The notes beneath the pieces were generated by a model that made no database searches, was not told the origin of the DNA, and worked only from the letters and a program-made list of their open reading frames with translations. The position numbers and the translations under genes were made by a program. From assembly GCA_019429105.1 (NCBI GenBank), contig JAHYJE010000014.1, positions 1-64,000 on the forward strand: a stretch of 64,000 nucleotides of DNA, read 5' to 3'. This document shows, in pieces, positions 35,194-47,569 of the stretch. This DNA is from Syntrophobacterales bacterium. Lineage in GTDB: Bacteria > Desulfobacterota > Syntrophia > Syntrophales > UBA5619. Numbering within the stretch: position 1 is the first letter of the stretch; every line of letters starts with the position of its first letter.

Positions 35194-36549
35194 CTATTCG
35201 CCTTTCCGCTTCAGCACACGTTCCACCGCCCGGAACAGCCGGAGCAGTTGCGTCAACAGGCCCTTCTTCCGGGGGGCGTATGTCGTCTCGAGATTCTCCA
35301 TTTCCTTCCCGATCGCCACCTGAATCGACTCAGACTTATGCATGGAGAGGATTTGGGAATGATAGACGCTGCGATGTCCCGTCATCAGGAAACTAATGAC
35401 GCACGCCACTGTGGCATAGGGTGCGACAGCAGGGCCAAATAATTCGATTGCGAGGATGCTCGCCGCGATGGGGGTATTCGCCGCACCGGCCAGGAGACTG
35501 GTAAAGCCTATGGCGGAAAAGGTTATCGTATTGAGTCCCATAAGGGTGGCGTACAAAACTCCGGAAGTTGCGCCCACGTAGAAGATCGGCGTCACAATGC
35601 CGCCGCTGCCTCCAAAATTCAGCGTGATCGACGTGAATAGCGGCTTCAGCAGGAAGGCGTACCAGGAAACCTTGTCTCCGCGGAGACACGCTTCGATGGT
35701 GTCCAGGCCCAGCCCCAGATAGCGGCTCGAGAACAGGACTGTAAGAATCACCAGAGCCGCGCCGCCGATCAGCCCCTTCAACGGATCCCAGACGCGAAGC
35801 CGCCCAGAGATCTTTTCTCCCAGCTTCAGAATCTCGATGAGCATCATTGAGCACAGTCCAAAGAACATGCCCGCCAGGATAACCTTGAGGAAAAAGACCT
35901 CGCTGAAGCCGGGGACCACGTTAACCGGATGGTAGAAATACTGAATTCCCAGCGCTGAGGAAACCTGGTAGGCGGTAATGCCCGCGATGAACGAAGGCAG
36001 AAGGACATCGTAGAGAATCGCGCCGACGAAGAGCACCTCCACTCCGAAGATGGAACCGGCGATCGGCGTTCCGAACACCGTCGCGAATCCCGCACTGATG
36101 CCGCAAATGACCAGTTTCTTGTGGTCGTGCTCGTCGAACCTTAGGAGATCGGCCAGGATAGATGACACTCCGGCGCCGATCTGCGCGCAAGGTCCCTCCT
36201 TTCCGGCGGATCCCCCGATGCACAGCGTGATGAGCGTTGCCACAAGCTTGACGGGAACCACCGTAGCGTTTATCTTGCCGGCACGCTTGTGGATGGCCTC
36301 AATGACCTTTTCCGTCCCGTGCCCCTTCGCGTCCGGCGCTATCCTGGTCAACAGTGCGCTCAGAAACAGGGCCGCCGGCAGCAGCAAAAACGTGTAGGGG
36401 TGACTTTGGCCGGCAGCCGTTCCCCATGCCAGCAGTTTAAGAAAGAAGGTAACCACCAGCCCGATCAGGGCGCCCACGCCGGTCGCAAGCACGACCCACT
36501 TGATGACGCTGATAAATAGGATGGACTCTTCCGCGATGCGCTTCTTCAT
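35194..36549 (-). CDS. CLC-family chloride channel/antiporter
   Basis: A 451-residue membrane protein of the CLC family, exchanging Cl- or other anions, often for H+. The selectivity motif GSAGKEGP includes the gating Glu118. A further conserved Glu lies in IFGVEVLF, and GGSGGIVTPIFYVGA corresponds to the GxFxP block. Around ten helices are expected. The C-terminal tail is short and lacks CBS domains. No operon partner. Confidence 0.92.
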   Translation of the reverse strand: MKKRIAEESILFISVIKWVVLATGVGALIGLVVTFFLKLLAWGTAAGQSHPYTFLLLPAALFLSALLTRIAPDAKGHGTEKVIEAIHKRAGKINATVVPVKLVATLITLCIGGSAGKEGPCAQIGAGVSSILADLLRFDEHDHKKLVICGISAGFATVFGTPIAGSIFGVEVLFVGAILYDVLLPSFIAGITAYQVSSALGIQYFYHPVNVVPGFSEVFFLKVILAGMFFGLCSMMLIEILKLGEKISGRLRVWDPLKGLIGGAALVILTVLFSSRYLGLGLDTIEACLRGDKVSWYAFLLKPLFTSITLNFGGSGGIVTPIFYVGATSGVLYATLMGLNTITFSAIGFTSLLAGAANTPIAASILAIELFGPAVAPYATVACVISFLMTGHRSVYHSQILSMHKSESIQVAIGKEMENLETTYAPRKKGLLTQLLRLFRAVERVLKRKGE

Positions 36550-36788
36550 AATACAACACAGAAACCTTTTTCCCGCCGCGGAGTGAGGCAGTTCCCATCA
36601 ATATGATTGGCAACCTCACTTCTGAGGAGCGGCCTTCCCAAGTGTTCCTCTATGACGACCCGGTGCTCCAGCCTTTGCTTCCCAGCGACGGGGATCGGCC
36701 CGTCGCAAGCAGTCTTGCGGCGCGGAAAATATCTGATATGCCTTCCAGCGGGCGTTCTGCCGATTCCCATGCGGACGATCCCTCCCAT
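36546..36788 (-). pseudogene. HNH endonuclease fragment
   Basis: The frame contains EHRVVIEEHLGRPLLRSEVANHIDGN, written here only as a family match: the EHRxVxExxLGRpL...E.vHHIdGn block of phage-type HNH nucleases. The DNRxxNL tail that should follow is missing, and the first His of the HH pair is Asn. It ends at the CLC start. A remnant. Confidence 0.55.
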
Positions 36789-37017
36789 AATTATGAATTG
36801 GGTATCGTAATAGGCAACGCTTCATCAAAAGTCAACCAAAAACCCGGGGGAAACAGACGCGAAATATTTATTGACAGGCCAAAACGCCCCCCTATACTTC
36901 CATCGTCGAAAAGTGATAGATCCGCAACGATAATTGGACAGACGGACACAGCGAGGGCCGGAATCCGGCTCGCCCGCCTTGATAAGAAGCGGGAGTCTGG
37001 TGCGAGGAGGAATATTC

Positions 37018-37305
37018 ATGAAAATTCACTTGAGGATCGAGGGCTTGCCTGATCTTTATAAGCTAATGAAAAGACAGAAAAAAATAGATATTGTCTTTCA
37101 GGGAAACACCCTCCGGGATCTTGTGGACGGCCTGAGAAGCAGATTCGGTCCCACGGTGAACTCGATCCTGCTGGACCAGAATGACGAGATCGATATTCAT
37201 TACCGGGTGGTTGTTAATATGATCCGGCATCTTTCCTATGGCCAGCGGATGCATGAAACCCTGGATGAGGGGGATACGGTGCATATCATGATGGTGGGCT
37301 GCTGA
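37018..37305 (+). CDS. MoaD/ThiS-like small beta-grasp protein
   Basis: A 95-residue protein with the beta-grasp order FQGNTLRDLVDGLRSRFG, then DEIDIHYRVVVN, then LDEGDTVHIMMVG. The family normally ends in Gly-Gly for adenylation and sulfur transfer; this one ends in VGC, so it is unlikely to be a classical sulfur carrier. ATG 37018 has GGAGGAATATTC upstream. No molybdopterin or thiamine partner is adjacent. Confidence 0.7.
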   Translation: MKIHLRIEGLPDLYKLMKRQKKIDIVFQGNTLRDLVDGLRSRFGPTVNSILLDQNDEIDIHYRVVVNMIRHLSYGQRMHETLDEGDTVHIMMVGC

Positions 37306-37321
37306 GGGTAGAGCTGAGCAC

Positions 37322-37338
37322 GCGGTCGGTCCGACCGC
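37322..37338. other. Perfect 17-bp palindrome
   Basis: GCGGTCGG-T-CCGACCGC lies between two convergent genes. There is no T-tract on either side, so it is not a clear terminator. It could be a bidirectional transcript stop or a protein site. Confidence 0.35.
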
Positions 37339-37377
37339 AAAACCAAGACGCAAAAGAGAGCGCTTTAAAACAAACAA

Positions 37378-37806
37378 TTATCGCATCAATCCTGCAAGCG
37401 GAAGCATAAAGCCGGCTTGCGTCTCGTTGAGATTCAATAGTCGCGATAAAAGCAATGGTCCCATATCGGATACTGTTGCCCGCACCTGGTGCCCGGATTC
37501 GCCGAAAACATCCCAGAACACGGATGTGTTGGCGCGCGGTTTAAATTCTTTAATGCCGATTGATTCCAAACGCTTGAGGATTTTCTCGGAGGCACTGCCC
37601 GCTGCGCCGATGCCGGCGAGGTCACCCTTGACGTCCGCCATAAAGACCGGGACGCCGATGGAGGCAAAAGACTCGGCCATCTTTTGCAGCGTGACAGTTT
37701 TACCCGTGCCGGTGGCGCCGGTAATGAGCCCGTGCCGGTTGGACATGCCCGGCAGCAGGGCAATTTCTTTGCCCTGCGACATTGCAATAATTAAAGGTTC
37801 GTTCAT
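37378..37806 (-). pseudogene. Truncated HerA-like ATPase (DUF853)
   Basis: The 142 residues match the start of DUF853 HerA-type ATPases: [20 protein letters not shown] (P-loop 30-37), [15 protein letters not shown] and SVFWDVFGE...[15 protein letters not shown]. The normal protein is about 500 residues. Here it stops just after NETQAG with no continuation downstream, so Walker B and the C-terminal part are lost. A decent ribosome-binding site (GGGAG) is retained. It ends 137 bp from the CRISPR array. Confidence 0.8.
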
Positions 37807-37942
37807 AAAAACTCCCTCGTGCAGTATTGTTTATCCAGCTTTTTATAAACCCTTTGGCCAAGCCTGGTGAGGCTATAAGAAGAAGCCGCATAGAAGTCAA
37901 CGGGGAACAACTTTCGTTAATGAGACCGGCCGGTCACCGCAG

Positions 37943-40606
<2,664 letters not shown>

Positions 40607-40789
40607 TCACTTTCCATAACACTTCGATACCATTAATACTTCACTTACTGTTTCGCGAACCTGTGCAAAAAAAGTTGTTGTATTCAATTGTCAAAGAGCC
40701 TATCTCATAATAGCTTATAGAATCGATTGCTTGCAGATAGCGCGAACTCCCCGGAGAAATAGTAACCGCTTGGGGTTCGCACCCGTCTT
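40607..40789 (-). promoter_or_regulatory. CRISPR leader
   Basis: An AT-rich 183-bp stretch between cas2 and the first (newest) repeat. On the minus strand it contains GCGAACCCCAAGCGG, a motif common in I-C leaders, in an imperfect inverted repeat with GGGGAGTTCGC at 40742-40780. A second GCGAAC-like site lies near 40651. It should hold the array promoter and the adaptation site. Confidence 0.75.
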
Positions 40790-41080
40790 TCAGACTATCA
40801 ACGGACCTTCCTGGTCCAGCGATTTCTTTGCGCCAACATGTTCTATCCGGTGTTTCCAGTTCGACCCGAGAAAATAGAAACGCAGGCTGTCTTCCTCTGG
40901 ATTGATCTCCTTGATCAGTTTGTTTCGCAGTACAGTCCACTGCGCAGGATCAACAATGCACTCAAAAACAGAGTACTGCACGCGCTGGCCATAATTCTGG
41001 CAAGTCTTTGCCACGCGATGCAACCGTCTCTGCCCGGCCGGGGCAACCGTTGCTACATCATAGCTGACAAGAACAAGCAT
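40790..41080 (-). CDS. cas2: CRISPR endonuclease Cas2
   Basis: A 96-residue ferredoxin-like protein opening with MLVLVSYDVAT (the catalytic-position Asp) and including GQRVQYSVFEC and RFYFLG. With Cas1 it forms the spacer-integration complex. It is the last cas gene before the leader, 54 bp after cas1. Confidence 0.95.
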   Translation of the reverse strand: MLVLVSYDVATVAPAGQRRLHRVAKTCQNYGQRVQYSVFECIVDPAQWTVLRNKLIKEINPEEDSLRFYFLGSNWKHRIEHVGAKKSLDQEGPLIV

Positions 41081-41134
41081 GACACTCCCTCAACTCTTCT
41101 CAATTGATGCCTCTCCTGTCGGAGCATTTTCTCC

Positions 41135-42166
41135 TTATTTCCATATAAATGGCGGGTAACCATCCATATCGCCCCGTAAATACCTTGCCATTAACATTGC
41201 CTGTATATGAAAAAGCGTCCCTATCGTGACCTTTTCATCCAGAAAAGGATGCACGATTTCCTCCTGCTTTCGCTCCTGATAAGCCACCAGCACTGTCTTT
41301 CTGGTATCGTCCGTCATCAATACCGCCCCAGACTCACTTTTTTTAAACCCCTTTCCCTGCACCTGGCGCAGGTTGATCAGCGAAAGGGCCAACCGGTCCG
41401 CCAGAAACGAACGAAATTCTTCCATCATATCGAGGGCCAAGCTTGGTCTTCCCGGACGATCCCGGTGGAGAAATCCTACCGCGGGATCGAGTCCAACCAC
41501 CTCCAAAGCCGAACGGACATCATGCACAAGAAGCGTATAAATAAAAGAAAGCAGGGCATTGACATTGTCCAGAGGCGGGCGGCGGTTGCGCTCCTGAAAT
41601 GAAAAAGCCTCTTTCTGTACCACAATCAGATGATCGAAAACGCCGAAGTAGGTATGTGCCGCATCCCCCTCACAACCTCTGACTTCATCCAGCGGCCTTT
41701 TTTTATTCAACTGCTCCAGTTGATTGCTCAGGCGCTTGACGGCAAATCCAACCTCTTCCGCAGCGATCTTGTCCGCATGATCTCGAAGCGCACGTTGAAG
41801 GACTGTCCGGCTGTTGGCAATCTTACCGGTCAGAACTGCCCGTGCAATTTCGGCGGAGACGTTCATGTCATCGGCTTTTCGGTACTGCTCCCGCCGCAAG
41901 AGAACATTTCCGGAAACCGGCCCCTGAACGCGCGCAAGAAAGCGCCCGTGCTCAGTCAGGAAACTGACGCCAACGCCGTTTTCCGCGCAAAATCCCATTA
42001 GAAAAGGGCTACACGAAACATTTCCAAAACAGACAATCCCGCCGATCGTATGAACGGGAAGCCGAAGGCGAATTTCCTTCTCGACCTTCACAACGATGGT
42101 CTCACCCTCTTTGGCGAGATACGCGCCCTGGGTTGTGACAAACAGGGTATTGAGGTATTTCTTCAT
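41135..42166 (-). CDS. cas1: CRISPR integrase Cas1 (type I-C)
   Basis: The 343-residue spacer integrase. Metal ligands are visible as Glu166 (RGCEGDAA), His234 (GFLHRD) and Asp246/Glu249 (LALDMMEEFR). The N-terminal beta domain starts MKKYLNTLFVTTQGAYL, the Cas1c form. All key residues are present, so adaptation should be possible. It is separated from cas4 by the Fic gene. Confidence 0.97.
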   Translation of the reverse strand: MKKYLNTLFVTTQGAYLAKEGETIVVKVEKEIRLRLPVHTIGGIVCFGNVSCSPFLMGFCAENGVGVSFLTEHGRFLARVQGPVSGNVLLRREQYRKADDMNVSAEIARAVLTGKIANSRTVLQRALRDHADKIAAEEVGFAVKRLSNQLEQLNKKRPLDEVRGCEGDAAHTYFGVFDHLIVVQKEAFSFQERNRRPPLDNVNALLSFIYTLLVHDVRSALEVVGLDPAVGFLHRDRPGRPSLALDMMEEFRSFLADRLALSLINLRQVQGKGFKKSESGAVLMTDDTRKTVLVAYQERKQEEIVHPFLDEKVTIGTLFHIQAMLMARYLRGDMDGYPPFIWK

Positions 42167-42263
42167 CGCTCTCCCAATACAAGCTTCAGAGATTCAGAGC
42201 TTATTCATTGCTTCCCATATCACCCACAATACCTAATTTATTACCCATATCGGGCGTTATTAC

Positions 42264-43310
42264 CTAATTTTCTCGCTTGTTCCATTTTGCGTTCCTGCCA
42301 CGGCCAAGACATTCAATAGCCCCTTGAATCTGAAGGTCTTTAAGAACCCTGCGTATCATATCAATGCCGACGCCAGGACATTCTCTTTGCAGGTCAGCGA
42401 CACTGAAATTGCCGCTAAAACTCTCAACCGCCTTGTGAATTATTGTCGTTTTCTCACCCTTTGGCTGCGGAGATCCACTCAATCTGTTTTCGAATTCTTC
42501 ATAAGCCTTTTTAATTACGAAACAAACAAAATTTATATAATGCCACGGGTTATGCCTGCCTTCGTGCCATCCCTCCGAACTCATTTTCAATGTTTCATAA
42601 TATCGTTCCTTGTTCTGTTCGATGAGACGTTCGAGGCTTATAAACCGCCCGACCTCCATTCCGAGATGATAGCACATCAGAAGCATCAGCAACCTTGAGA
42701 CCCTTCCATTTCCGTCGCGGAATGGGTGTATGCACAGAAAATCGAGATTGAATGCCGCCATTGTCACCAGGGGAGGAATTTTCGTATCGCGCAGACATTC
42801 CTGCCACGAGGCTATCAGTTCATTCATGGACGATGCGGTTTTCACAGCCGGAACGGTTCGGAACCTTATACTGGAAGTACCGTCATGGCGTGTTTCTATA
42901 ATGTCGCTGTCTTTTTCCTTGTATTTGCCGGCATCCCATATTTCTCCCCGCATCTGAGAGTGAAGTTTCTTGCAGGTATCTTCCGTGAGGGGCAAGGTTA
43001 ACGCTGAATCATGTATAAGTTTGAGCGCCTCACGATAGCCGCGCACTTCTTCCTCGGAACGGTCTTGAAGTAGGGATTTTCCAAACAGAATCGTACCGAT
43101 GCGCTTCGTATCAACTTCAACGCCTTCAATACGATTGGATGAAACAGCGCTTTCAATAAGGGCATGTTCTTTAAGGGATTTCAGCCTCTGCGGCGACTGC
43201 TTTTTATAAAGTTCCTGTCTGCCCTTCGCCTCGCTTATATCGGCCAGATACCACGATGTCGATACCGGGATTGTGTCGAGACTCGATATGAACAATTTTA
43301 GAGTCATCAT
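42264..43310 (-). CDS. Fic-domain protein with N-terminal inhibitory motif, inside the cas operon
   Basis: A 348-residue protein. The Fic active site HPFRDGNGR (195-203, His195) is intact and should transfer AMP or a similar group. An inhibitory-helix motif SSNRIEG (57-63, Glu62) suggests class II autoinhibition. An N-terminal Fic_N-like region precedes it, and a C-terminal winged helix (about 285-348) may bind DNA. It lies between cas4 (98 bp) and cas1 (97 bp), on the same strand, with AGGAG upstream. It is not a known cas component. It could be a passenger or a toxin-like guard of the locus. Confidence 0.92.
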   Translation of the reverse strand: MMTLKLFISSLDTIPVSTSWYLADISEAKGRQELYKKQSPQRLKSLKEHALIESAVSSNRIEGVEVDTKRIGTILFGKSLLQDRSEEEVRGYREALKLIHDSALTLPLTEDTCKKLHSQMRGEIWDAGKYKEKDSDIIETRHDGTSSIRFRTVPAVKTASSMNELIASWQECLRDTKIPPLVTMAAFNLDFLCIHPFRDGNGRVSRLLMLLMCYHLGMEVGRFISLERLIEQNKERYYETLKMSSEGWHEGRHNPWHYINFVCFVIKKAYEEFENRLSGSPQPKGEKTTIIHKAVESFSGNFSVADLQRECPGVGIDMIRRVLKDLQIQGAIECLGRGRNAKWNKREN

Positions 43311-43408
43311 AGCACGGGGTCACTCCTTTTGTTTTCTGTCCTTGGCAGTTCCTTCCATCTTGGCAAACAACCGTTTCCGTTCCAACGGGTCCATCTAAAA
43401 GATATTTT

Positions 43409-44074
43409 CTATTGCGCTGCCCTGATCAGTGCCAAATAATTTTTTACCGAACGGTCTTTCTGCAGGGCCTTCGGCATACATTCCGCCACCAGCGAACAGC
43501 TCTCGCACCGCTTCGAATAAACCGGCGGGGGCGTTATCCCGGCGGCGATCAGCTCGTGTACTAGGCGGGCAATTTCCTCTGTTTCCCGGCGTAGCGGCTC
43601 GTCGAAAAAAACATCAAGCCGACGTCTGGTCTCGCCGTAGAAGAGAGCCCCTGTGGGAATTTTAATGGAGAGCATTTCTTCCAGACAGATTGCCTGCGCG
43701 CAGAGCTGCACCTTGTCGGAATTATCCTTCTTAGGCTTTCCCCGCTTGTATTCCACCGAGAAAGGAAGCCAGGAGCCGTCCGGCTGGCGGTGAAACTCCA
43801 CAACATCAGCCTTTCCAATCAGAGCCAGGCTTAGTGAACGAAGAGACACCCCGTAATCAATTCTGATCTCACCCCTGACGGCACGGTTTTCTTCATGCAC
43901 ATGCTCGTGCATGATTCGTCCCTCGGCGGTAAACCTGTTCTCATTCCATATTTGCTCAATATGGATTAAGGCGCAACGCCGCGGGCAGTAAGCATATTGA
44001 TTCAGAGCGGAAATAGGAATCAATTCCCGCTCTGAATCCCCCCGGAAACCATTTTCAGACATCCGTTTGCACAT
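43409..44074 (-). CDS. cas4: CRISPR exonuclease Cas4
   Basis: A 221-residue RecB-like nuclease with an iron-sulfur cluster. Cysteines occur in YCPRRCALI and [10 protein letters not shown]; nuclease residues are in IGKADVVEF and the EYKRGKP motif. It trims and selects PAM-side spacer ends. It overlaps the cas7 end by 20 bp from this start, or 8 bp if ATG 44062 is used. Confidence 0.95.
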   Translation of the reverse strand: MCKRMSENGFRGDSERELIPISALNQYAYCPRRCALIHIEQIWNENRFTAEGRIMHEHVHEENRAVRGEIRIDYGVSLRSLSLALIGKADVVEFHRQPDGSWLPFSVEYKRGKPKKDNSDKVQLCAQAICLEEMLSIKIPTGALFYGETRRRLDVFFDEPLRRETEEIARLVHELIAAGITPPPVYSKRCESCSLVAECMPKALQKDRSVKNYLALIRAAQ

Positions 44075-45071
44075 TGGTTAAAGCACCTATGCCGTCATCC
44101 CACATCCACAGTTCAACACCAGCAGGGATTTTATCTTTGCTTATCGTTACTTTATAATGAGCAAATATGCGGGGGGTTGTCTCTTTGTCCCTGCTCATTG
44201 TTTCATCAGCTTTGCAAATATCTATCACGTTCCCGAGATCCAGAAGTGTATGAGCTGGCGCGCACCCGAGCATAGCCTGTCTAACTTTCTGCTCAGGATT
44301 GGTATCGGTACCCACATGTTTGAACACATATAGCCCTCGGCAGGACATCATTCCTTTGCTGGCGGAACGGTCGTGATCGTACATGTTGTAAAGTGCTTCC
44401 CAGAGATTTTTGAGATCGTCTTCGGAAAAGCCGGTTCCTTTGGCAAGGTTGGCGCTTATGAAGCCTTTGGCCACATAGAGACCATAAGGTATCAATGCCT
44501 TACGGCCCATCGTGCGAAGAGAATCCTCCGGAGCCTTTGCCTCCCATTCAGCATGCTGCTGATAAGAGGAATCACTCTTGATCTCCCTATCTGTAGGCGT
44601 TTTGGCAACTCTGGTAATGGAAAGGTCAAGTGGCATTATCGGATCGAGGGATCGGGCAAACGCAAACTGAACCGGGCCGCGCACCTGTCCGGCATTTGCG
44701 CCGGTGCTGAGAACCGCCCCAAACGTTCTGACATCAAAGAAGTTTTCGCACATCCATTTTCGAGCCTTGAGAGACTGGTCTTTTGTTGACTTGCTTTCTT
44801 TAGGCACAGCACCATTGGTCTTTTCATGTGCAAGAGCAATCGGCTTGTTCAGATTGGTAGCGTGTTCAACATAGATGGCATTTGGTGATTTATTCTCAAA
44901 TCGTTCCATGATGAAGTTCCGCACTCGCCGTTTTAGTGCTACGTCGGAGACAAGTCCGTGCATGTCCTCCGGGTCTATGCGCGGACTGTTGCCAGCGTCC
45001 GGGTCGCCGTTGGGGTTGCCGTTTTCACAGTCGAATAGATAAAGAAATTCGTAGCGATTCTGAACGTTCAT
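44055..45071 (-). CDS. cas7: Cas7 (Csd2), type I-C backbone subunit
   Basis: The 338-residue crRNA-binding backbone protein of Cascade. It opens with [20 protein letters not shown], typical of Csd2, with [25 protein letters not shown] (given as two blocks: [12 protein letters not shown] and GQVRGPVQ) in the middle. It overlaps the cas8c end by 4 bp (ATGA). Confidence 0.96.
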   Translation of the reverse strand: MNVQNRYEFLYLFDCENGNPNGDPDAGNSPRIDPEDMHGLVSDVALKRRVRNFIMERFENKSPNAIYVEHATNLNKPIALAHEKTNGAVPKESKSTKDQSLKARKWMCENFFDVRTFGAVLSTGANAGQVRGPVQFAFARSLDPIMPLDLSITRVAKTPTDREIKSDSSYQQHAEWEAKAPEDSLRTMGRKALIPYGLYVAKGFISANLAKGTGFSEDDLKNLWEALYNMYDHDRSASKGMMSCRGLYVFKHVGTDTNPEQKVRQAMLGCAPAHTLLDLGNVIDICKADETMSRDKETTPRIFAHYKVTISKDKIPAGVELWMWDDGIGALTNVQTDV

Positions 45072-46786
45072 TGTATTTCTCCTTTGCTGGATTCGTTGGC
45101 GTCGTTATTCTTCCCAGCCCGATTGGCGGCAATCTGCTGGTAATAGCCGAGCGCAAAGATGGTCTGTTGTTCAAGGTCAAGTGTCCTTGGAATGTAGTCT
45201 TTAATACTGCTCATGACTTCGGCAATCTGCTCTTCGTACCGGAAAGCAAGCTTTGGCCTTTCCGACGCGACTTTGCCAAGATGGTTTTTCGCGTTTCCCA
45301 TCAGACGGCCAATTGTAAGACCCGGCGTCTGGCTGGCCGCCACATAGTAGCGTTGCACGACACCGGCACCGACATCCCCCAACGCCGCCCTTTGCAGGCT
45401 CGCCAGCATTGCCAGGATACGCCCACAATGGTACGCGGGTTCGGGGTGTTCTTTGTTCAGATAGGCACTCATACCGTGATTTCCTCCTTTGCGAATGAAG
45501 TATGCTTTGATTAAACCCATACGGGCATGGTTGAACGGTTTGTCGTCAATAAGGTCAGTGCGGAAACGGGCCAGTGCCTGGGCGATGAACGGCTGGGGAA
45601 TCGGCAACTCGGCCAGGGCGACACGCCAAAGCGTTGTTGCCGTTGGCGCAGGAAGGTCTTTTAAATCTCGTACGATTGCACCGCACACCGCCATAAATTT
45701 CGGATCAGGGGCAAGTTTGCCGCCGTTTCGGGCAACAATCTCCAGGTCGGAGAACCATTGTCCGATTCTGGCAACCAGTTCCTCAAAACTCCCCTCCATC
45801 CAGTCACGCACCATAACCCGTCCGGCCGCGCCCGATACTGTCATGGCAAAGTAACGGTTATTGGCCGGGATCGGTCGCTCTCCGGTACGCAGGGAGCCGA
45901 GGATCTTTCCGGCTGTGCTCTGTGCCGCCGCTTCAGTCTGTTCAGGTGGCTCAAACAGAAACGCCAACGGGTCGTTCTCAGTCCTGACAGCTTCCTTGAA
46001 CCAGTGGACAACTTTTGCACCAGCCAACATTCTTGAGTGGTTGGCAATGAGGAAGTTAAGCCCCTTTGAATAACTATTCACTGCACCTTCAGACATGGAG
46101 CAGTTCGCCGACTGTTCAAGCCGGAATGATTCGAAAGCTTTCTTGTCAAACCCAATCAGAATATCCTGACCTCTCCCTCCTACAGTTTTAAGGCCGGAAA
46201 TTTTAGGATGAGTTGCTTCGGGGTTGACATTCTCTCCGCTTAAAAAGCAGAGCATGCTCGCAGTGCCTTTCCCTTCATTTGTCAGAGAATTACGGAAATC
46301 TGACCACCATGTAAGACAGGGAAGATGCTTGAGGGGGTCCAGGCCAGCAATTGTGAAAAAAGCCTTATCGGTTGGCTTGGCCCCTTGTCTGACAAGATGT
46401 TCCCTTAACAACTCAACTTTTTCTGAATCGTTTAAAAAATGTGCTGCCATAAGCAACTCAGGAGCTACCTCGGCAGCCATCTTCAGTAATTCAACAAAAT
46501 ACTGGTTTTTCGCGTGATACTTTTCTTTGTCATCCTTCTTATCGAGCAGCAAAAGCATTACCTGTAATGTTTCTACCAGGAAATGACATCGTCCTCCGCC
46601 CTGGAGAAGGTTCGATGGGTATTCAGGGCACTTTTCCAGTTCACCACCATCATCACTGCCATAGGGTTGGACAACAGCGGTCCCTCTATTACTAATGTCA
46701 ACCCTCCATTTTACCCTTTTCGGCCCGAAACCAGGTTGTAAAGTTGATATATTTTTCGTAGCAAAGTCAGCCACATGATGCAGCAT
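45068..46786 (-). CDS. cas8c: Cas8c (Csd1), type I-C large subunit
   Basis: The 572-residue large subunit that recognises PAM and recruits Cas3. It includes [34 protein letters not shown] and the C-terminal [31 protein letters not shown] region (in parts), matching Csd1. It may also supply an internal Cas11-like small subunit, as in other I-C systems, from its C-terminal part. It touches cas5c by one base (TGATG). Confidence 0.95.
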   Translation of the reverse strand: MLHHVADFATKNISTLQPGFGPKRVKWRVDISNRGTAVVQPYGSDDGGELEKCPEYPSNLLQGGGRCHFLVETLQVMLLLLDKKDDKEKYHAKNQYFVELLKMAAEVAPELLMAAHFLNDSEKVELLREHLVRQGAKPTDKAFFTIAGLDPLKHLPCLTWWSDFRNSLTNEGKGTASMLCFLSGENVNPEATHPKISGLKTVGGRGQDILIGFDKKAFESFRLEQSANCSMSEGAVNSYSKGLNFLIANHSRMLAGAKVVHWFKEAVRTENDPLAFLFEPPEQTEAAAQSTAGKILGSLRTGERPIPANNRYFAMTVSGAAGRVMVRDWMEGSFEELVARIGQWFSDLEIVARNGGKLAPDPKFMAVCGAIVRDLKDLPAPTATTLWRVALAELPIPQPFIAQALARFRTDLIDDKPFNHARMGLIKAYFIRKGGNHGMSAYLNKEHPEPAYHCGRILAMLASLQRAALGDVGAGVVQRYYVAASQTPGLTIGRLMGNAKNHLGKVASERPKLAFRYEEQIAEVMSSIKDYIPRTLDLEQQTIFALGYYQQIAANRAGKNNDANESSKGEIQ

Positions 46787-47553
46787 CAGCTTCTCCCCCT
46801 TTCCGGTTTCCGAACTTTTTCGCTCTCAAAGGGTGGAACCGCTAAAACGCCCCCCTTCACGGTTGCATCGAAGAGGGTGATGAATGGCTCATCGTCCCGG
46901 ACGACATCTCGCCGTAAATCAAAGACATCGTAGAGCATCCAGCCAATGTGTTGATCAAAAGGAATCGCCTGCTTTGACGATAAGTCGCTGGCATGTACAT
47001 ATTCAAAGAAAGCCGGGAATTCGCTGCAACCAAAGAAGGGCTGCTGGAAGCACTTCCCTTGTTTTGCACGACGTTCGAATATGCTATCGAACTTGGCAAT
47101 TTGATCCGAGGCAGAAAACTTCGGTTTCGAGATGATCCGAGCGGTCATGAGGTAACGGACATTTTTCAGCGCCATAGTTTGTCGCTGTGTTCTACCTTTC
47201 TGGTCGGTGCCCAACTCATCCTTACCGCCATCAGCCCAAAGAGGTACCGGCTGTTCGCGCCCTTCCATCCAAGCCTTGATGGTCCTGTCTGACGGTACTT
47301 TGTCCTTGACCTCATTTCGTCGCAGGGCGATGTAGCGGGGCATCTCAAGGATTTCGATCCGTTCTACCTGCCAGTGGAAATAGGGACGTATGCCATTATC
47401 GTCACGAATTCCTTCCCAGTAGATAGCATCAAAGATCCCCCGTGCGGCGGACGGCGTGATAATGGGGTAGCTGAATCGTTCAACCTTCATTTCCGGCCTT
47501 GTGAAGCAGGCCAAGTCTCCCCATACTTCCAGGGTGTGGATCTTGCTATTCAC
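46786..47553 (-). CDS. cas5c: Cas5c (Cas5d), pre-crRNA processing nuclease
   Basis: In type I-C, Cas5c replaces Cas6 by cutting the repeat and capping the crRNA 5' handle. The protein has VWGDLACFTRPEMKVERFSYP and the ITPSAARGIFDAIYW helix. I chose GTG 47553 because AAAGGAGGAAAAAT directly precedes it; the frame also opens at ATG 47577, inside the cas3 end. No cas6 is present, consistent with the subtype. Confidence 0.95.
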   Translation of the reverse strand: MNSKIHTLEVWGDLACFTRPEMKVERFSYPIITPSAARGIFDAIYWEGIRDDNGIRPYFHWQVERIEILEMPRYIALRRNEVKDKVPSDRTIKAWMEGREQPVPLWADGGKDELGTDQKGRTQRQTMALKNVRYLMTARIISKPKFSASDQIAKFDSIFERRAKQGKCFQQPFFGCSEFPAFFEYVHASDLSSKQAIPFDQHIGWMLYDVFDLRRDVVRDDEPFITLFDATVKGGVLAVPPFESEKVRKPERGRS

Positions 47554-47569
47554 ATTTTTCCTCCTTTCT

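Noticed and set aside
36603-37052. 149-codon plus-strand ORF before the MoaD-like gene
   Set aside because: It overlaps the HNH fragment on the other strand and has no recognisable domain or ribosome-binding site.
40641-40940. 99-codon minus ORF across the leader and cas2 end
   Set aside because: Overlaps cas2 in another frame and the leader; no family features.
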